A stretch of 64,000 nucleotides of DNA from Eubacterium maltosivorans (GTDB lineage Bacteria; Bacillota; Clostridia; Eubacteriales; Eubacteriaceae). The stretch is from positions 4,266,349-4,330,348 of the forward strand of contig NZ_CP029487.1 in NCBI RefSeq assembly GCF_002441855.2. The letters run 5' to 3'. Shown in pieces: positions 49,767 to 58,093 of this stretch; the first letter of the stretch is position 1, and each line of letters begins with the position of its first letter. Below the pieces are notes generated by a model. It worked only from the letters and a program-made list of their open reading frames with translations. It had not been told where the DNA came from and ran no database searches. The translations under genes were made by a program, and so were the position numbers.

Positions 49767-50636
49767 ATGTTAGTAACCCTGAATGAAATCATGAAGGACG
49801 CCTACGCCAAAAAGTACGCGGTGGGGGCCTTCAACACCGTTAATCTCGCCAGCATCCGCGCGGTGCTGGACGCGGCCGAAAAGCTGGACGCGCCGGTTAT
49901 TTTACAGCACGCCCAGATCCATGAGCGCGTCGCGCCCTTAAAGGTTATCGGGCCCGTCATGCTGGAAATGGCCAGGGCCGCCCAGGTGCCCGTCTGTGTG
50001 CATCTGGACCACGGCGAAGACATCGACTACCTGCTCTCCGCCATGGAAATGGGCTTTACTTCAGTCATGTTTGACGGCTCCGCCCTGCCCTACGACGAAA
50101 ACGTGGCAGGGACCCGCGCAGTGGTACAGGCCGCTGCCAATTATAATGTCTCTGTCGAGGCAGAGCTGGGCCGCGTCCTGCGGCCAGAGGGCGGCGGAGA
50201 ACCCTCCGAGGAGGAAGCGGACCTCACACCAGAGGACTGCTACACCCGGCCCGAAGAAGCCCGGGCCTTTGTAGAAGCCACAGGCATCGACGCCCTGGCC
50301 ATCGCCTTTGGTACCGCCCACGGCGTGTACGAAGCCGAGCCAAAGCTTGATTTTAACCGCATCGCGGAAATCCGCGCCGCGGTGGGGATGCCCCTGGTCA
50401 TGCACGGCGGCTCCGGCGTCGGCGACGCCGACTTCAGAGAAGCCATTAAAAACGGCATCACCAAGGTCAACTACTTTACCTATATGTCCTTAGCCGGCGG
50501 CGACGCCGTCAAGGCCTTTTTAAAGGAAAACGCGGCCCGGGCCGAGATTCGTTACGACGAGCTGGCCGAAGCCGCCAGAACCGCAATGCAGGCCCATGTC
50601 GAGCATGCCATTGGGATCTTTACCAAACAAGCCTAA
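49767..50636 (+). CDS. Class II (zinc) aldolase, fructose-bisphosphate/tagatose-bisphosphate family
   Basis: 289 residues. These aldolases cleave ketose phosphates to dihydroxyacetone phosphate plus an aldehyde. Seen: CVHLDHGEDIDYLLSAMEMG with the catalytic Asp and zinc His, FGTAHGVYE with a zinc His, and VMHGGSGVGDADFREAIKNG with the third His and the phosphate-binding site. The substrate may be fructose 1,6-bisphosphate or another ketose phosphate made by the nearby kinase. It is translationally close to the DUF1667 gene and ends the locus. Confidence 0.9.
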   Translation: MLVTLNEIMKDAYAKKYAVGAFNTVNLASIRAVLDAAEKLDAPVILQHAQIHERVAPLKVIGPVMLEMARAAQVPVCVHLDHGEDIDYLLSAMEMGFTSVMFDGSALPYDENVAGTRAVVQAAANYNVSVEAELGRVLRPEGGGEPSEEEADLTPEDCYTRPEEARAFVEATGIDALAIAFGTAHGVYEAEPKLDFNRIAEIRAAVGMPLVMHGGSGVGDADFREAIKNGITKVNYFTYMSLAGGDAVKAFLKENAARAEIRYDELAEAARTAMQAHVEHAIGIFTKQA

Positions 50637-50741
50637 TAAAGATATGATGCCTTGGGATTTCTACGTGTTTCACACTTCCGAAATCCAAAAACATTCGAAA
50701 TCCGCTCATTTTTCTACGAAAAATGGCTACTTTCTCATGTT

Positions 50742-50815
50742 TAGCGGGTCCCAAAGTCCTGTTTTTTCACGCGCGCGTGAAACACATGACCTTTTGACCC
50801 TGGTATCAAATCATT
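50742..50815. repeat. Dispersed repeat with TTTCACG palindrome, copy 2
   Basis: Reads AAAGTCCTG, then TTTTTTCACGCGCGCGTGAAA-type palindrome (50761-50780 region), then CCTTTTGACCCTGGTATCAA. It is the reverse complement of copy 1 (33913-33984) over about 60 bp. Confidence 0.8.
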
Positions 50816-50830
50816 GTTAGTATAACCCCT

Positions 50831-50885
50831 GTAAAAGCCGCCGGCGCATCCTCCCCGATCAGCCCGGCGGCTTTTACGCGTTTTT
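50831..50885 (+). terminator. Strong terminator at the end of the polyol locus
   Basis: Perfect 14-bp arms GTAAAAGCCGCCGG (50831-50844) and CCGGCGGCTTTTAC (50864-50877), followed by GCG and five T. A-tract on the left and T-tract on the right allow both directions. Confidence 0.8.
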
Positions 50886-51021
50886 CTTTAAGAATTCTTT
50901 ACTTTACAGGGCAGGAGCATTCAGGTATAATTAAAAAAGTGTTAATCTTCTTTGTCTTTAACAAAGATCCAGCGTGTCAAAAAAGTCGGTCACAAGCTGC
51001 AAAGCCAAAATGTGAAGCGGT

Positions 51022-51180
51022 ATCAATGGAGAATTGAAAATGGAAAATGGAGAATGTCGGAACACTTTCGCCCTGGCGGGGGCGATTAAAAATGCGGCCG
51101 CAGGCCGCATCGCATCAAATCTGCCGGCGGCAGATTTGCACCTGAACTATCCACTATCCACTATCCACTTTCAACTTAAA
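51022..51180. repeat. Composite heptad-repeat/palindrome element, copy R9
   Basis: Left GGAGAATTGAAAATGG units (51028-51056). Module 1 has TGCGGCC/GGCCGCA (51093-51109). Module 2 has CAAATCTGCC/GGCAGATTTG (51116-51138). Right CTATCCACTATCCAC units (51147-51171). The block orientation is that of R7. Confidence 0.85.
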
Positions 51181-51283
51181 AAACCTCTTTTTAAGACTTT
51201 AACTTCTGCCGATTAAGTTTTTTGACAGCCTGCCTCTTTGTCTTTAACAAAGAGCTTTTTCAATTATTTTAAGGAGGTTGAAT

Positions 51284-51829
51284 ATGAACGCAAGCGGAAA
51301 AACCTTTATCAAGGTTACAGCAATCATTCTGATTATTTTAGGCGCCTTTTCTGCTTTAACCGGGGCACTGTCCATGGCTGGCAGCAGCATGATGGGCTCT
51401 GTGGCAAATGACCCGGCTGTACAGGACGCCCTCGCGCAGGCAGGCTCGTCCGTTTCCACAGACGAGCTCGCGCGTATGGCCATGATCAGCGGCGGTATGC
51501 TGCTGGGAATGGGGATACTCTACCTGGTCGTTGGGATTTTAGGCGTTGTTTTTGCCAAGAACACCGGAAAAGCCAAGCTTTTAATGGTTCTGGGCGGGAT
51601 CGTAGCCGTTCTGGCCATTGTCAGCACAGTGATCAATATCGTCAACGGCGCCAGCATGAGCGGTGTTTTCATGGATCTGGCCTTTATCGTGCTCGCCGGC
51701 CTGTATTTCCTGGGCGCTAAGCTCAATAACGACGACGCCAAAGCCGAAATGGCCGCCGCGCCAGCCGCAGAAACAGTCGAAGCCGTCGAAGCCGAAATCG
51801 TCGGGGACGATCAGGACGAAGAAAAGTAG
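51284..51829 (+). CDS. Small membrane protein, unknown function
   Basis: 181 residues with about four predicted membrane helices (about 8-30, 70-93, 100-118, 122-145), Gly/Ala/Met-rich and ending in an acidic tail (EAEIVGDDQDEEK). I recognise no family. AAGGAGG at 51270-51276 fits the ATG at 51284. A TTG six bases upstream is less likely. It is a single gene with its own terminator. Confidence 0.75.
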   Translation: MNASGKTFIKVTAIILIILGAFSALTGALSMAGSSMMGSVANDPAVQDALAQAGSSVSTDELARMAMISGGMLLGMGILYLVVGILGVVFAKNTGKAKLLMVLGGIVAVLAIVSTVINIVNGASMSGVFMDLAFIVLAGLYFLGAKLNNDDAKAEMAAAPAAETVEAVEAEIVGDDQDEEK

Positions 51830-51850
51830 AAACTTAGGAAAAGAAATGAA

Positions 51851-51878
51851 AAAAAGCATCCGAAAGGGTGCTTTTTAT
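51851..51878 (+). terminator. Terminator after the small membrane protein gene
   Basis: Arms AAAAAGCATCC and GGGTGCTTTTT around GAAA, with a T-rich end. Confidence 0.85.
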
Positions 51879-52027
51879 TTTGCGCGAAATCATTTTAGAA
51901 TTCCATTTTAAGATATTCCATAAGAAAATTGATTTTTTTAATAATTATATTAATATTATTAAAATAATAATTGACAATGTTTATTTTTAGGTTTATATTA
52001 TAGATATCAAAGAGAGAAGGTGATGTG

Positions 52028-52402
52028 ATGTACCAGGTAATCAGCCGATGCCCTGTGTGCGGCGGCAGGCTTAAAGCCGTTAAGCTCCAGTGCGAAAATT
52101 GCGATACCGCCATCGAGAATGATTTCTGCCTGAGCAAATTCGATTATCTCTCCGCAGAGGATCTGTTTTTTGCCGAGACCTTTCTGGTCTGCCGGGGCAA
52201 TATCAAGGAAGTGGAAAAGAGACTGAAGATTTCCTACCCGACTGTCCGCTCCCGTCTGGACGGGATCATCGAGAAGCTCGGCGGAAAGCCCGAGAGCCCG
52301 CCGCCAGTTTCCAAAGCCCGGAAAAAGGAGATTCTGGACGCCCTGGAAAATGGGGAGATCACGCCCGAGGAGGCTCTGGAGCAGATGAAAGAAACCGAAT
52401 AG
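52028..52402 (+). CDS. DUF2089 family protein
   Basis: 124 residues. It has an N-terminal zinc-ribbon with CPVCGG and CENC, then a helix-turn-helix-like segment (YLSAEDLFFAETFLVCRGN, EVEKRLKISYPTVRSRLDG). The C-terminal ENGEITPEEALEQMKE is a SHOCT-like short helical pair. DUF2089 proteins are thought to be DNA-binding regulators. It heads a three-gene set with the two genes that follow. The ATG at 52028 has AGAAGG 7 nt before it. Confidence 0.88.
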   Translation: MYQVISRCPVCGGRLKAVKLQCENCDTAIENDFCLSKFDYLSAEDLFFAETFLVCRGNIKEVEKRLKISYPTVRSRLDGIIEKLGGKPESPPPVSKARKKEILDALENGEITPEEALEQMKETE

Positions 52403-52470
52403 CGGCCCGGCAAAACAGGCATTAAAATTTGAGGGCAGAACCGGACAGGTCTGCAGAAAAGAGGAATATA

Positions 52471-52896
52471 ATGGAAGAAAAAATGCGAATATTAAAAATG
52501 GTAGAAGAAGGCAAAATTTCCGCTGAGCAGGCAGTGGGCCTTCTGGACGCGCTGAGCCAGGCAGCTCCGGCAGAAGCCGGAACACCGGCAGACACCCCGG
52601 AAGGCAACTGGATCGAGCCAGTCAGCACGAAGGGAACTGGCTACGATGACAAAATGCTGCGCGTGGTCGTGGACACCCCGGAAGGGGACAAGGTGAATGT
52701 GCAGCTGCCCGTTAAAATTGTTAAGCAGATGCTCAAGGTTACCGGGAAGCTGCCAATCCAGTGGGAAGGCTCTGAGAAAATTGACCTGGAAGCCCTGACC
52801 ACCGCCATTCTGGAATGTATTGATAATGAAACCCTCGGGACCATTGTGGATGTGAGCGCGTCAGACGGCTCGACCGTTAAAGTTTACATTGGCTGA
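52471..52896 (+). CDS. SHOCT-like domain protein, DUF2089-associated
   Basis: 141 residues. The N-terminal 30 residues (MEEKMRILKMVEEGKISAEQ, AVGLLDAL) form a SHOCT-like helical hairpin, the same type as at the end of the preceding gene. A Pro/Ala linker follows, and then a region with KVNVQLPVKIVKQML and IVDVSASDGSTVKVYIG of unknown fold. The open frame extends upstream, but GAGGA at about 52461 fits this ATG. The partner genes suggest a small regulatory or envelope-sensing set; function is not known. Confidence 0.8.
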   Translation: MEEKMRILKMVEEGKISAEQAVGLLDALSQAAPAEAGTPADTPEGNWIEPVSTKGTGYDDKMLRVVVDTPEGDKVNVQLPVKIVKQMLKVTGKLPIQWEGSEKIDLEALTTAILECIDNETLGTIVDVSASDGSTVKVYIG

Positions 52897-52913
52897 CCCT
52901 GGAGGAACGACCC

Positions 52914-53177
52914 ATGCGCATTGTAGTACATGAAGGCAACCTGCGGCTTCGGCTGCCTGTTCCGCTGCGGCTGGCCTCCCTCGCGGTTAACCTGGTGCCA
53001 GAGATCGCCTTTGTCAAAATGCGGGCGTCTGTTCCCGAGCCCTTCCGGGAACTGGTGACCAAGGATTATTTCAAGATGATCGTGCGGGACTGTACCTCTG
53101 TTCTGAGACAGTATAAGGGCCTCGAGATCGTCCACGTCGAGGCGAAGGACGGCACCTATGTCTCCATCCGGATCTGA
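52914..53177 (+). CDS. Small conserved protein downstream of the DUF2089 pair
   Basis: 87 residues. The N-terminus LRLRLPVPLRLASLAVNLVP and the ending LEIVHVEAKDGTYVSIRI resemble the last part of the preceding protein (VDVSASDGSTVKVYI), so the two may be related. No membrane helix or known domain is seen. GGAGG is 10 bp before the ATG. Followed by a terminator. Confidence 0.7.
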   Translation: MRIVVHEGNLRLRLPVPLRLASLAVNLVPEIAFVKMRASVPEPFRELVTKDYFKMIVRDCTSVLRQYKGLEIVHVEAKDGTYVSIRI

Positions 53178-53229
53178 CAAACGGGGACAAGGCCAGGATA
53201 AATATTTACCCTCGATAAAACGATTGCAA

Positions 53230-53273
53230 AATGCTATACTAAAGCAAAAGCTGCTTGAGTATAGCATTTTTTT
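53230..53273 (+). terminator. Terminator of the DUF2089 set
   Basis: Arms AATGCTATACT (53230-53240) and AGTATAGCATT (53258-53268), 11 perfect pairs plus an inner AAGC/GCTT pairing, followed by seven T. Confidence 0.85.
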
Positions 53274-53290
53274 GGAAAGAGGTGTGAATT

Positions 53291-54211
53291 ATGAAACAGG
53301 AAATCCACCGGATACGGGGCGGCCTGCTGGCCATTCTGTTTATCCTGCTGTACGCGGCCCTTCAGGCCTTTTATGTCGAGTACGTCAATGCAGCCAGCCA
53401 GAGCTTTTCAGAAAGCGGCGGCGTGGTGGCGGTGCCGGTCTATATCCGGGCCATGTTCTGGGTGTGCCTGGTGCTTCTGGGGGCCCTGATCGGGGGCATT
53501 GCCAACGACTTTAAACGCCGCAAAGCCCACATGTCGGTTTTTAACCTGACTGTTGGCCTTGTGATGGCAGCTCTGGGCGCGTCCCTCACGGCCCTTATCG
53601 CGGTCGTTCCTCTGCGGGCCTCCCTCGCCAATGCCTCCAGCGGCCTTTTCCTTTTCGGCGGGGTTTTCCTGTATAAGGGGCTGCGCAGCGCGCCCAACCC
53701 TGAGCCCGTCTCCAAAAAAATCATGAACCTGATTCTGGCCATTATTCTGATCATGCTCTTTGTCGTCGCCTACGATCAGCTCCAGGCCCATATGACCGGG
53801 GCCCTGGCGGCTGTGAGCATGGAGAAAAGAGTGGGGGTAACGGGCAGAGCCCTTGTGTACTACAATTTTCTGGTCACGCCGCTGCTCACCCTGCTCCTGG
53901 CCGCAGGCGCCTGCTTTGTTGCCTGGTTTCGCACGCCGCGGCCAGCCTTTGACGTGAGGCACTTGCTTTTTGCCCTGGCCTGCCTGGCGCTTTATGGGGG
54001 CATGGCTTATCTGATGCTTGTCGATCCGGCTTTCGGACAGTTTTTAAATAATCTGTCGTTCAGCACAGGAACTGAGATTATCAAAAGCGTCTGCTCGTCA
54101 CTGGCCTTTACCCTGCCAGTATTTTCAGGACTTTACCTCCTCAAGGCCTTTTTCAGAGGCGCGCCGGAGGTATGGATCAAAAAAGGCGGCAGAAGCAGCA
54201 AAAAGAAATAA
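53291..54211 (+). CDS. Multi-helix membrane protein, unknown function
   Basis: 306 residues with seven or eight predicted membrane helices, arginine-lysine-rich loops (NDFKRRKAHMS) and a basic C-terminus GGRSSKKK. I do not recognise a family. AAAGAGGTG precedes the ATG. It stands alone between two terminators and the CoA-transferase gene. A transporter or sensor role is only a guess. Confidence 0.75.
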   Translation: MKQEIHRIRGGLLAILFILLYAALQAFYVEYVNAASQSFSESGGVVAVPVYIRAMFWVCLVLLGALIGGIANDFKRRKAHMSVFNLTVGLVMAALGASLTALIAVVPLRASLANASSGLFLFGGVFLYKGLRSAPNPEPVSKKIMNLILAIILIMLFVVAYDQLQAHMTGALAAVSMEKRVGVTGRALVYYNFLVTPLLTLLLAAGACFVAWFRTPRPAFDVRHLLFALACLALYGGMAYLMLVDPAFGQFLNNLSFSTGTEIIKSVCSSLAFTLPVFSGLYLLKAFFRGAPEVWIKKGGRSSKKK

Positions 54212-54348
54212 GGGAAACGCCAGAATGACAAAAAATTCCACGTAATTTCTCGCTTTTTTTTAAAAACCAGCGGATAGTATGTTATAATAAGGGATAAGTA
54301 AACATTGACAATTGTTTAACTAAGAGCAATTCCAAATGGGAGGGAAAA

Positions 54349-55701
54349 ATGAGTTTTATTAAAGAATATGCTGAAAAACTGGTAACGGCAGAAGAAGCTG
54401 TCAAGGCTGTAAAATCCGGCGACTGGCTGGATTACGGCTGGTGCTCCGCCACAGCAAGAGAGCTGGATCGGGCACTGGCAGCCCATGTGGTCGAAAATGA
54501 CCTGGTTGACCTCAAAATCCGCGGCGGGATCCTGATGTGGGTGCCCGAGATTTTTAAAATCGAAAATCCGGCAGACCATATCACCTGGAATTCCTGGCAC
54601 ATGAGCGGCATCGAACGAAAGGCCATTGCCCAGGGTTTCGCTTACTACACACCGATCCGTTACTCCGAAATGCCGAGATACTACAGAGATTCCAAGCAAG
54701 ATGTGGACGTGGCCATGTTCCAGGTCGCACCGATGGATGATCACGGTTATTTCAATTTTGGCCCCAACGCCTCACATATGATGGCAATGTGCGAACGCGC
54801 AAAAACAATCATCGTTGAAGTCAATAAAAATATGCCGAGATGCCTTGGCGGCTTTGAAGAAGCCATTCACATCTCTCAGGTCGATAAAATCGTCGAAGGG
54901 CCCAATCCCCTCATGGCAGAGCTGGGCGCCGGCGGTCCCGCAACCGATGTTGACAAAAAAGTTGCCGAGCTGATCGTCGAAGAAATTCCGAACGGCGCGT
55001 GCCTCCAGCTTGGTATCGGGGGAATGCCGAACGCTGTCGGATCACTCATCGCCGAATCCGATCTGAAGGATCTGGGCGTTCACACCGAAATGTACGTCGA
55101 TGCCTTTGTCGATATCGCGAAAGCCGGCAAAATCAACGGCTCCAAGAAAAACATCGACCGCTTCCGCCAGACCTACGCTTTTGGCGCAGGTACCCAGAAG
55201 CTGTATGATTATATCCACGACAATCCGCAGTGCATGAGCGCGCCGGTAGATTATACCAACGATATCCGCTCCATCGCTGCCATTGATGATTTTATGTCCA
55301 TCAACAACGCTGTCGACGTTGACCTTTTCGGCCAGGTCAGCTCAGAATCCTCCGGGATCAAGCACATCAGCGGCGCTGGCGGACAGCTCGACTTTGTGCT
55401 GGGCGCTTACCTGTCAAACGGCGGAAAGAGCTTTATCTGCTGCTCCTCCACCTTTATGACAAAAGACGGCGAAATGAAATCCCGTATCGTGCCGACCCTG
55501 CAGCCGGGCTCCGTTGTCACCGACACCCGTGCGAATATCCACTACCTGGTAACCGAGTACGGCAAGGTCAACCTTAAGGGCCTGTCCACCTGGGAAAAAT
55601 GTGACGCCATTATCTCCGTAGCCCATCCGGATTTCCGCGACGAGCTCATCGCAGAAGCCGAAAAAATGCATATCTGGAGAAGAACCAACAAAGATAACTA
55701 A
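54349..55701 (+). CDS. Butyryl-CoA:acetate CoA-transferase-like protein
   Basis: 450 residues, acetyl-CoA hydrolase/transferase family. The family moves CoA between butyryl-CoA (or 4-hydroxybutyryl-CoA, crotonyl-CoA) and acetate. Seen: [51 protein letters not shown], and [20 protein letters not shown] followed by [20 protein letters not shown], where the catalytic Glu sits in the SSES segment. From memory it is closest to But of butyrate producers; substrate preference needs assay. GGGAGG precedes the ATG. It fits a butyrate and acetate energy metabolism together with ackA. Confidence 0.88.
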   Translation: MSFIKEYAEKLVTAEEAVKAVKSGDWLDYGWCSATARELDRALAAHVVENDLVDLKIRGGILMWVPEIFKIENPADHITWNSWHMSGIERKAIAQGFAYYTPIRYSEMPRYYRDSKQDVDVAMFQVAPMDDHGYFNFGPNASHMMAMCERAKTIIVEVNKNMPRCLGGFEEAIHISQVDKIVEGPNPLMAELGAGGPATDVDKKVAELIVEEIPNGACLQLGIGGMPNAVGSLIAESDLKDLGVHTEMYVDAFVDIAKAGKINGSKKNIDRFRQTYAFGAGTQKLYDYIHDNPQCMSAPVDYTNDIRSIAAIDDFMSINNAVDVDLFGQVSSESSGIKHISGAGGQLDFVLGAYLSNGGKSFICCSSTFMTKDGEMKSRIVPTLQPGSVVTDTRANIHYLVTEYGKVNLKGLSTWEKCDAIISVAHPDFRDELIAEAEKMHIWRRTNKDN

Positions 55702-55710
55702 AACATTCAG

Positions 55711-55741
55711 GGATCAGCCCAAAGCGGGCTGGTCCTTTTTT
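55711..55741 (+). terminator. Terminator after the CoA-transferase gene
   Basis: Arms GGATCAGCCC (55711-55720) and GGGCTGGTCC (55726-55735) with one G-T pair, followed by six T. Confidence 0.85.
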
Positions 55742-55746
55742 CATGG

Positions 55747-55775
55747 GGATGGTGTGCCGAATGGGCGCGCCATCC
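55747..55775. repeat. Palindromic element, family GATGGCGTGCC
   Basis: Arms GGATGGTGTGCC and GGGCGCGCCATCC around GAAT, close behind the preceding terminator. Confidence 0.65.
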
Positions 55776-56112
55776 TCCGGCCGCCTTGCGGGCGTCCGGT
55801 ATGGATGAATTTGATCCCGACGTTTAAGAAAGCTTTAATTTATGTAAAAAGACGCAGTGGCCGCAAGCCCGCCCAGAAAGCGGCCTGCAGTGAATAAAAG
55901 TATTTTATCGTTAAACAGATAACTAACAAAGGAAACTTTTATCCGAAATTCCTTGATTTTAAAGGATTAACCGTCTATAATGAGGACACAGCCAAAGAGC
56001 ATAGTGACAGAAAAGAAAAAAGTTCGTTTGTTTGGCGATTGCCAGTACGGCGGCGGTAGATGGTCAAATTTGTCCCGCGTGATGTTGGAATGTAAGGAGC
56101 CTTTAGTTTAAA
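55776..56112. other. Gene-free spacer
   Basis: No coding frame seen except scattered short ones. There is no obvious hairpin except GCGGCCTGC-type short pairs around 55870-55900. AAGGAG at 56096 belongs to the next gene. Confidence 0.4.
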
Positions 56113-56370
56113 ATGAAAACGGATAATACGATCAAGAAGGAATATGCAACCTGGGAAGAATTTCAAAACAGGCTTGAGCATGATATGGCAGTGATGAATA
56201 ATGTGGAAAAAACCAAAAGAAACAGCGTTACCGTCATTTTCAAAACCGCTGTCGTCAACGAGGAAACCGGAAAAATTGAAGTCAGCTTTAAAAAACAGAA
56301 GGACAGAAAATATACAAAGAAGTCGAGAGCCATGCTGCCAGGGCTGAAGCAGTCCTGCCAGAAAATCTAA
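56113..56370 (+). CDS. Small hypothetical protein
   Basis: 85 residues, highly charged (about one third Lys, Arg, Glu or Asp), with an acidic N-terminal helix and a very basic C-terminus (KKQKDRKYTKKSRAMLPG). No family recognised and no membrane segment. AAGGAGC at about 56096 and a palindromic terminator directly after the stop support a real gene. A nucleic-acid-binding role is a guess from charge only. Confidence 0.6.
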   Translation: MKTDNTIKKEYATWEEFQNRLEHDMAVMNNVEKTKRNSVTVIFKTAVVNEETGKIEVSFKKQKDRKYTKKSRAMLPGLKQSCQKI

Positions 56371-56378
56371 ACGCAAAA

Positions 56379-56416
56379 GAGATGAGGCGCCAAAAAGGCA
56401 CACCATCTCTTTTTTT
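56379..56416. terminator. Palindromic terminator between convergent genes
   Basis: GAGATGAGGCGCC and GGCACACCATCTC form the arms around AAAAA, followed by seven T. It belongs to the dispersed palindrome family and can act for the plus-strand gene and for hxlR. Confidence 0.75.
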
Positions 56417-56419
56417 GTT

Positions 56420-56755
56420 TCAGGGCTTAGCGGCCCCGGACTGGTTTTTGTACGCTGTGCCCCAGTCCACCATGGAGTCGAGAATGGGTTTCAGGCTGTA
56501 GCCCGTCTCGGTCAGGGTGTACTCAACCCTCGGGGGCACCTCGGGGTAGACCGTACGGGTGAGCAGGCCACAGTCCTCCATATCTCTCAGGTTAGAGGTC
56601 AGCACTTTCTGGGTAATGGCCCCAATGGATTTTTTAAGCTCGCTGAAACGGCGGGTGCCGTCCATCAGGTCCCTCAAAATCAAAACCTTCCATTTACTGC
56701 CGATGAGCATCAGCGTGGTTTCGACAGGACAGGCCGGAAGTGGTCGGTCGTTCAT
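56420..56755 (-). CDS. HxlR-family transcriptional regulator
   Basis: 111 residues. HxlR proteins are winged-helix, MarR-related dimers; many respond to electrophiles or to formaldehyde-type stress. Seen: LPACPVETTLMLIGSKWKVL, ILRDLMDGTRRFSELKKSIG, ITQKVLTSNLRDMEDCGLLTR and VEYTLTETGYSLKPIL. Cys near the N-terminus may serve sensing, as in HypR or QorR-like members. I choose the ATG at 56755 with AGGTG before it over an upstream GTG at 56773 lacking a site. It is divergent from the macrodomain gene, and GTATC/GATAC inverted repeats lie between them. Confidence 0.92.
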   Translation of the reverse strand: MNDRPLPACPVETTLMLIGSKWKVLILRDLMDGTRRFSELKKSIGAITQKVLTSNLRDMEDCGLLTRTVYPEVPPRVEYTLTETGYSLKPILDSMVDWGTAYKNQSGAAKP

Positions 56756-56783
56756 TTTTTCACCTGCTTTCACTGGATTAATG

Positions 56784-56863
56784 GTATCTTAAAGATACTT
56801 ACATAAAAAAGTATATCAGGTTTTGGATAAAATTTCAACCCTGGTATCCCGAGAGATACCAGG
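56784..56863. promoter_or_regulatory. hxlR promoter with two GTATC-GATAC inverted repeats
   Basis: Minus-strand promoter: TTGAAA (56838-56833) and TATACT (56815-56810), 17-bp spacer. Site 1, GTATCTTAAAGATAC (56784-56798), lies just past the start of transcription. Site 2, arms CCTGGTATC and GATACCAGG (56840-56863), lies directly upstream of the -35 box. Both share GTATC/GATAC half-sites at similar spacing, as expected for autoregulation by HxlR. Confidence 0.6.
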
Positions 56864-56881
56864 CCACTATTTTGTGCCTGC

Positions 56882-56910
56882 TTCACAATGGGCCACTTGT
56901 GCATTACAAT
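56882..56910 (+). promoter_or_regulatory. Promoter of the macrodomain gene
   Basis: TTCACA (56882-56887) and TACAAT (56905-56910) are separated by 17 bp, 27 bp before the ATG at 56937. Site 2 of the hxlR operators lies 19 bp upstream of the -35 box. Confidence 0.5.
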
Positions 56911-56936
56911 AGAAGAAAAAAGAAAGGAGCCGTCTT

Positions 56937-57713
56937 ATGAACAGAAACGAGCAAATGCTCCGGCTGATCACGGCCCTGCTGGCAGAACAGCCGGAATATA
57001 ACCCGATAAAAATCCCGGAGACAGCGCAGGAAAGATGGCGGATACTCCGGTCGCTGATGAACCTGCGCCCACCCATGCCCGCAGACCCGGATTTTCTGGC
57101 GCTTCAGGATACCTTCCTGCAAGGCGAGACAGCCCGCAAGGGCATTACCCGGGTCGGTGATCTGTCGCCTTTACAGGAGGGACTTTACCTCTGGCAGGGT
57201 GATATTACAACCCTTCAGGCAGATGCTGTTGTGAACGCGGCCAACAGTCAGCTCCTGGGCTGCTTTGTGCCCTGCCACAGCTGCATTGACAATGCCATCC
57301 ATACCTATGCCGGCGTCCAGCTGCGCCAGGCCTGCCACGAGCTTATGCTTTGGCAGGGGACGCCCGAGCCTGCCGGGACGGCCAAAATCACTCCGGGCTA
57401 TAACCTCCCTGCGGACTGGGTAATCCATACGGTCGGCCCCATTGTCAGCGGCGGCCTGACCCCAGAGCACTGCGGCCTGCTGCGAAGCTGCTATCAGGCC
57501 TGTCTTGCCCTGGCCGAGGAAAGAGGACTGCAGAGCCTGGCCTTTTGCTGTATTTCCACCGGAGAGTTCCGCTTTCCGCCGGAACAGGCCGCTGCCATTG
57601 CGGTAAAGACCGTAAAGACGTTTATGCGGGAGGCCAGAAGTCTGAAAAAAATTGTGTTTAACGTCTATAAGGATGAGGATTTGAAAATTTACCAGTCTCT
57701 GTTGAAAAACTGA
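56937..57713 (+). CDS. Macrodomain protein, zinc-containing ADP-ribosyl hydrolase type
   Basis: 258 residues. Macrodomains of this class remove ADP-ribose from proteins. An N-terminal helical part (1-80) precedes the macrodomain with ADAVVNAANSQLLGCFVPCH, CIDNAIHTYAGVQLRQAC, PAGTAKITPGYNLPADWVIH, TVGPIVSGG and CCISTGEFRFP. The CFVPCHSC segment supplies the Cys-His-Cys zinc site of zinc-macrodomains, which elsewhere are paired with a SirTM sirtuin and lipoyl-carrier genes. Those partners are absent here. AAAGGAGCC precedes the ATG. Confidence 0.88.
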   Translation: MNRNEQMLRLITALLAEQPEYNPIKIPETAQERWRILRSLMNLRPPMPADPDFLALQDTFLQGETARKGITRVGDLSPLQEGLYLWQGDITTLQADAVVNAANSQLLGCFVPCHSCIDNAIHTYAGVQLRQACHELMLWQGTPEPAGTAKITPGYNLPADWVIHTVGPIVSGGLTPEHCGLLRSCYQACLALAEERGLQSLAFCCISTGEFRFPPEQAAAIAVKTVKTFMREARSLKKIVFNVYKDEDLKIYQSLLKN

Positions 57714-57728
57714 TCAGGTTAAGAGAAC

Positions 57729-57763
57729 AAGCCGCCGCGCCTCAGGGTGCAGGCGGCTTTTTT
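57729..57763 (+). terminator. Terminator after the macrodomain gene
   Basis: Arms AAGCCGCC (57729-57736) and GGCGGCTT (57752-57759), inner GC-rich loop, then six T. Confidence 0.8.
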
Positions 57764-57803
57764 GCGTAAAATTAAAATTTATAAGATAAAAAGTAAAATA
57801 TAT

Positions 57804-57832
57804 TTGACTTTTTGTCGGGTCTGGTTTAGAAT
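57804..57832 (+). promoter_or_regulatory. Promoter of the XRE regulator gene
   Basis: TTGACT (57804-57809) and TAGAAT (57827-57832) separated by 17 bp, about 25 bp upstream of the ATG. Confidence 0.7.
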
Positions 57833-57856
57833 AAGCGTGTAAAGGATGGTGACGCA

Positions 57857-58066
57857 ATGGGGAAGAACTTAAGGATTAAAGCTGCCAGGGCTGCCCTCGA
57901 CATGACCCAGAAAGACCTGGCCGAGGCAGTAGGTGTCACCCGGCAGACCATGAACGCCATTGAGAAAGGGGACTATAACCCTACTATCAAGCTGTGCATC
58001 GCGATCTGCAGGGCACTTGGAAAAACACTGGACGAGCTTTTCTGGGAAGAGACGGAGTGTGTATAA
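57857..58066 (+). CDS. XRE-family helix-turn-helix regulator
   Basis: 69 residues, one Cro/CI-type helix-turn-helix domain. Seen: LRIKAARAALDMTQKDLAEA, VGVTRQTMNAIEKGDYNPT and LCIAICRALGKTLDELFW. Such short proteins act as repressors. It probably forms an operon with the membrane protein that begins 28 bp downstream, a common pairing in Firmicutes. Confidence 0.92.
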   Translation: MGKNLRIKAARAALDMTQKDLAEAVGVTRQTMNAIEKGDYNPTIKLCIAICRALGKTLDELFWEETECV

Positions 58067-58093
58067 AGGTTTTAACGACAGGAGGATTATAAA

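Noticed and set aside
50596-50820. 74-codon plus-strand frame after the aldolase gene
   Set aside because: It begins within the aldolase gene and then runs through dispersed repeat copy 2; no coding support.
54300-54340. Rex-type redox operator before the CoA-transferase gene
   Set aside because: TTGACAATTGTTTAAC has some resemblance, but the two halves do not form the expected TTGTTAA inverted pair.
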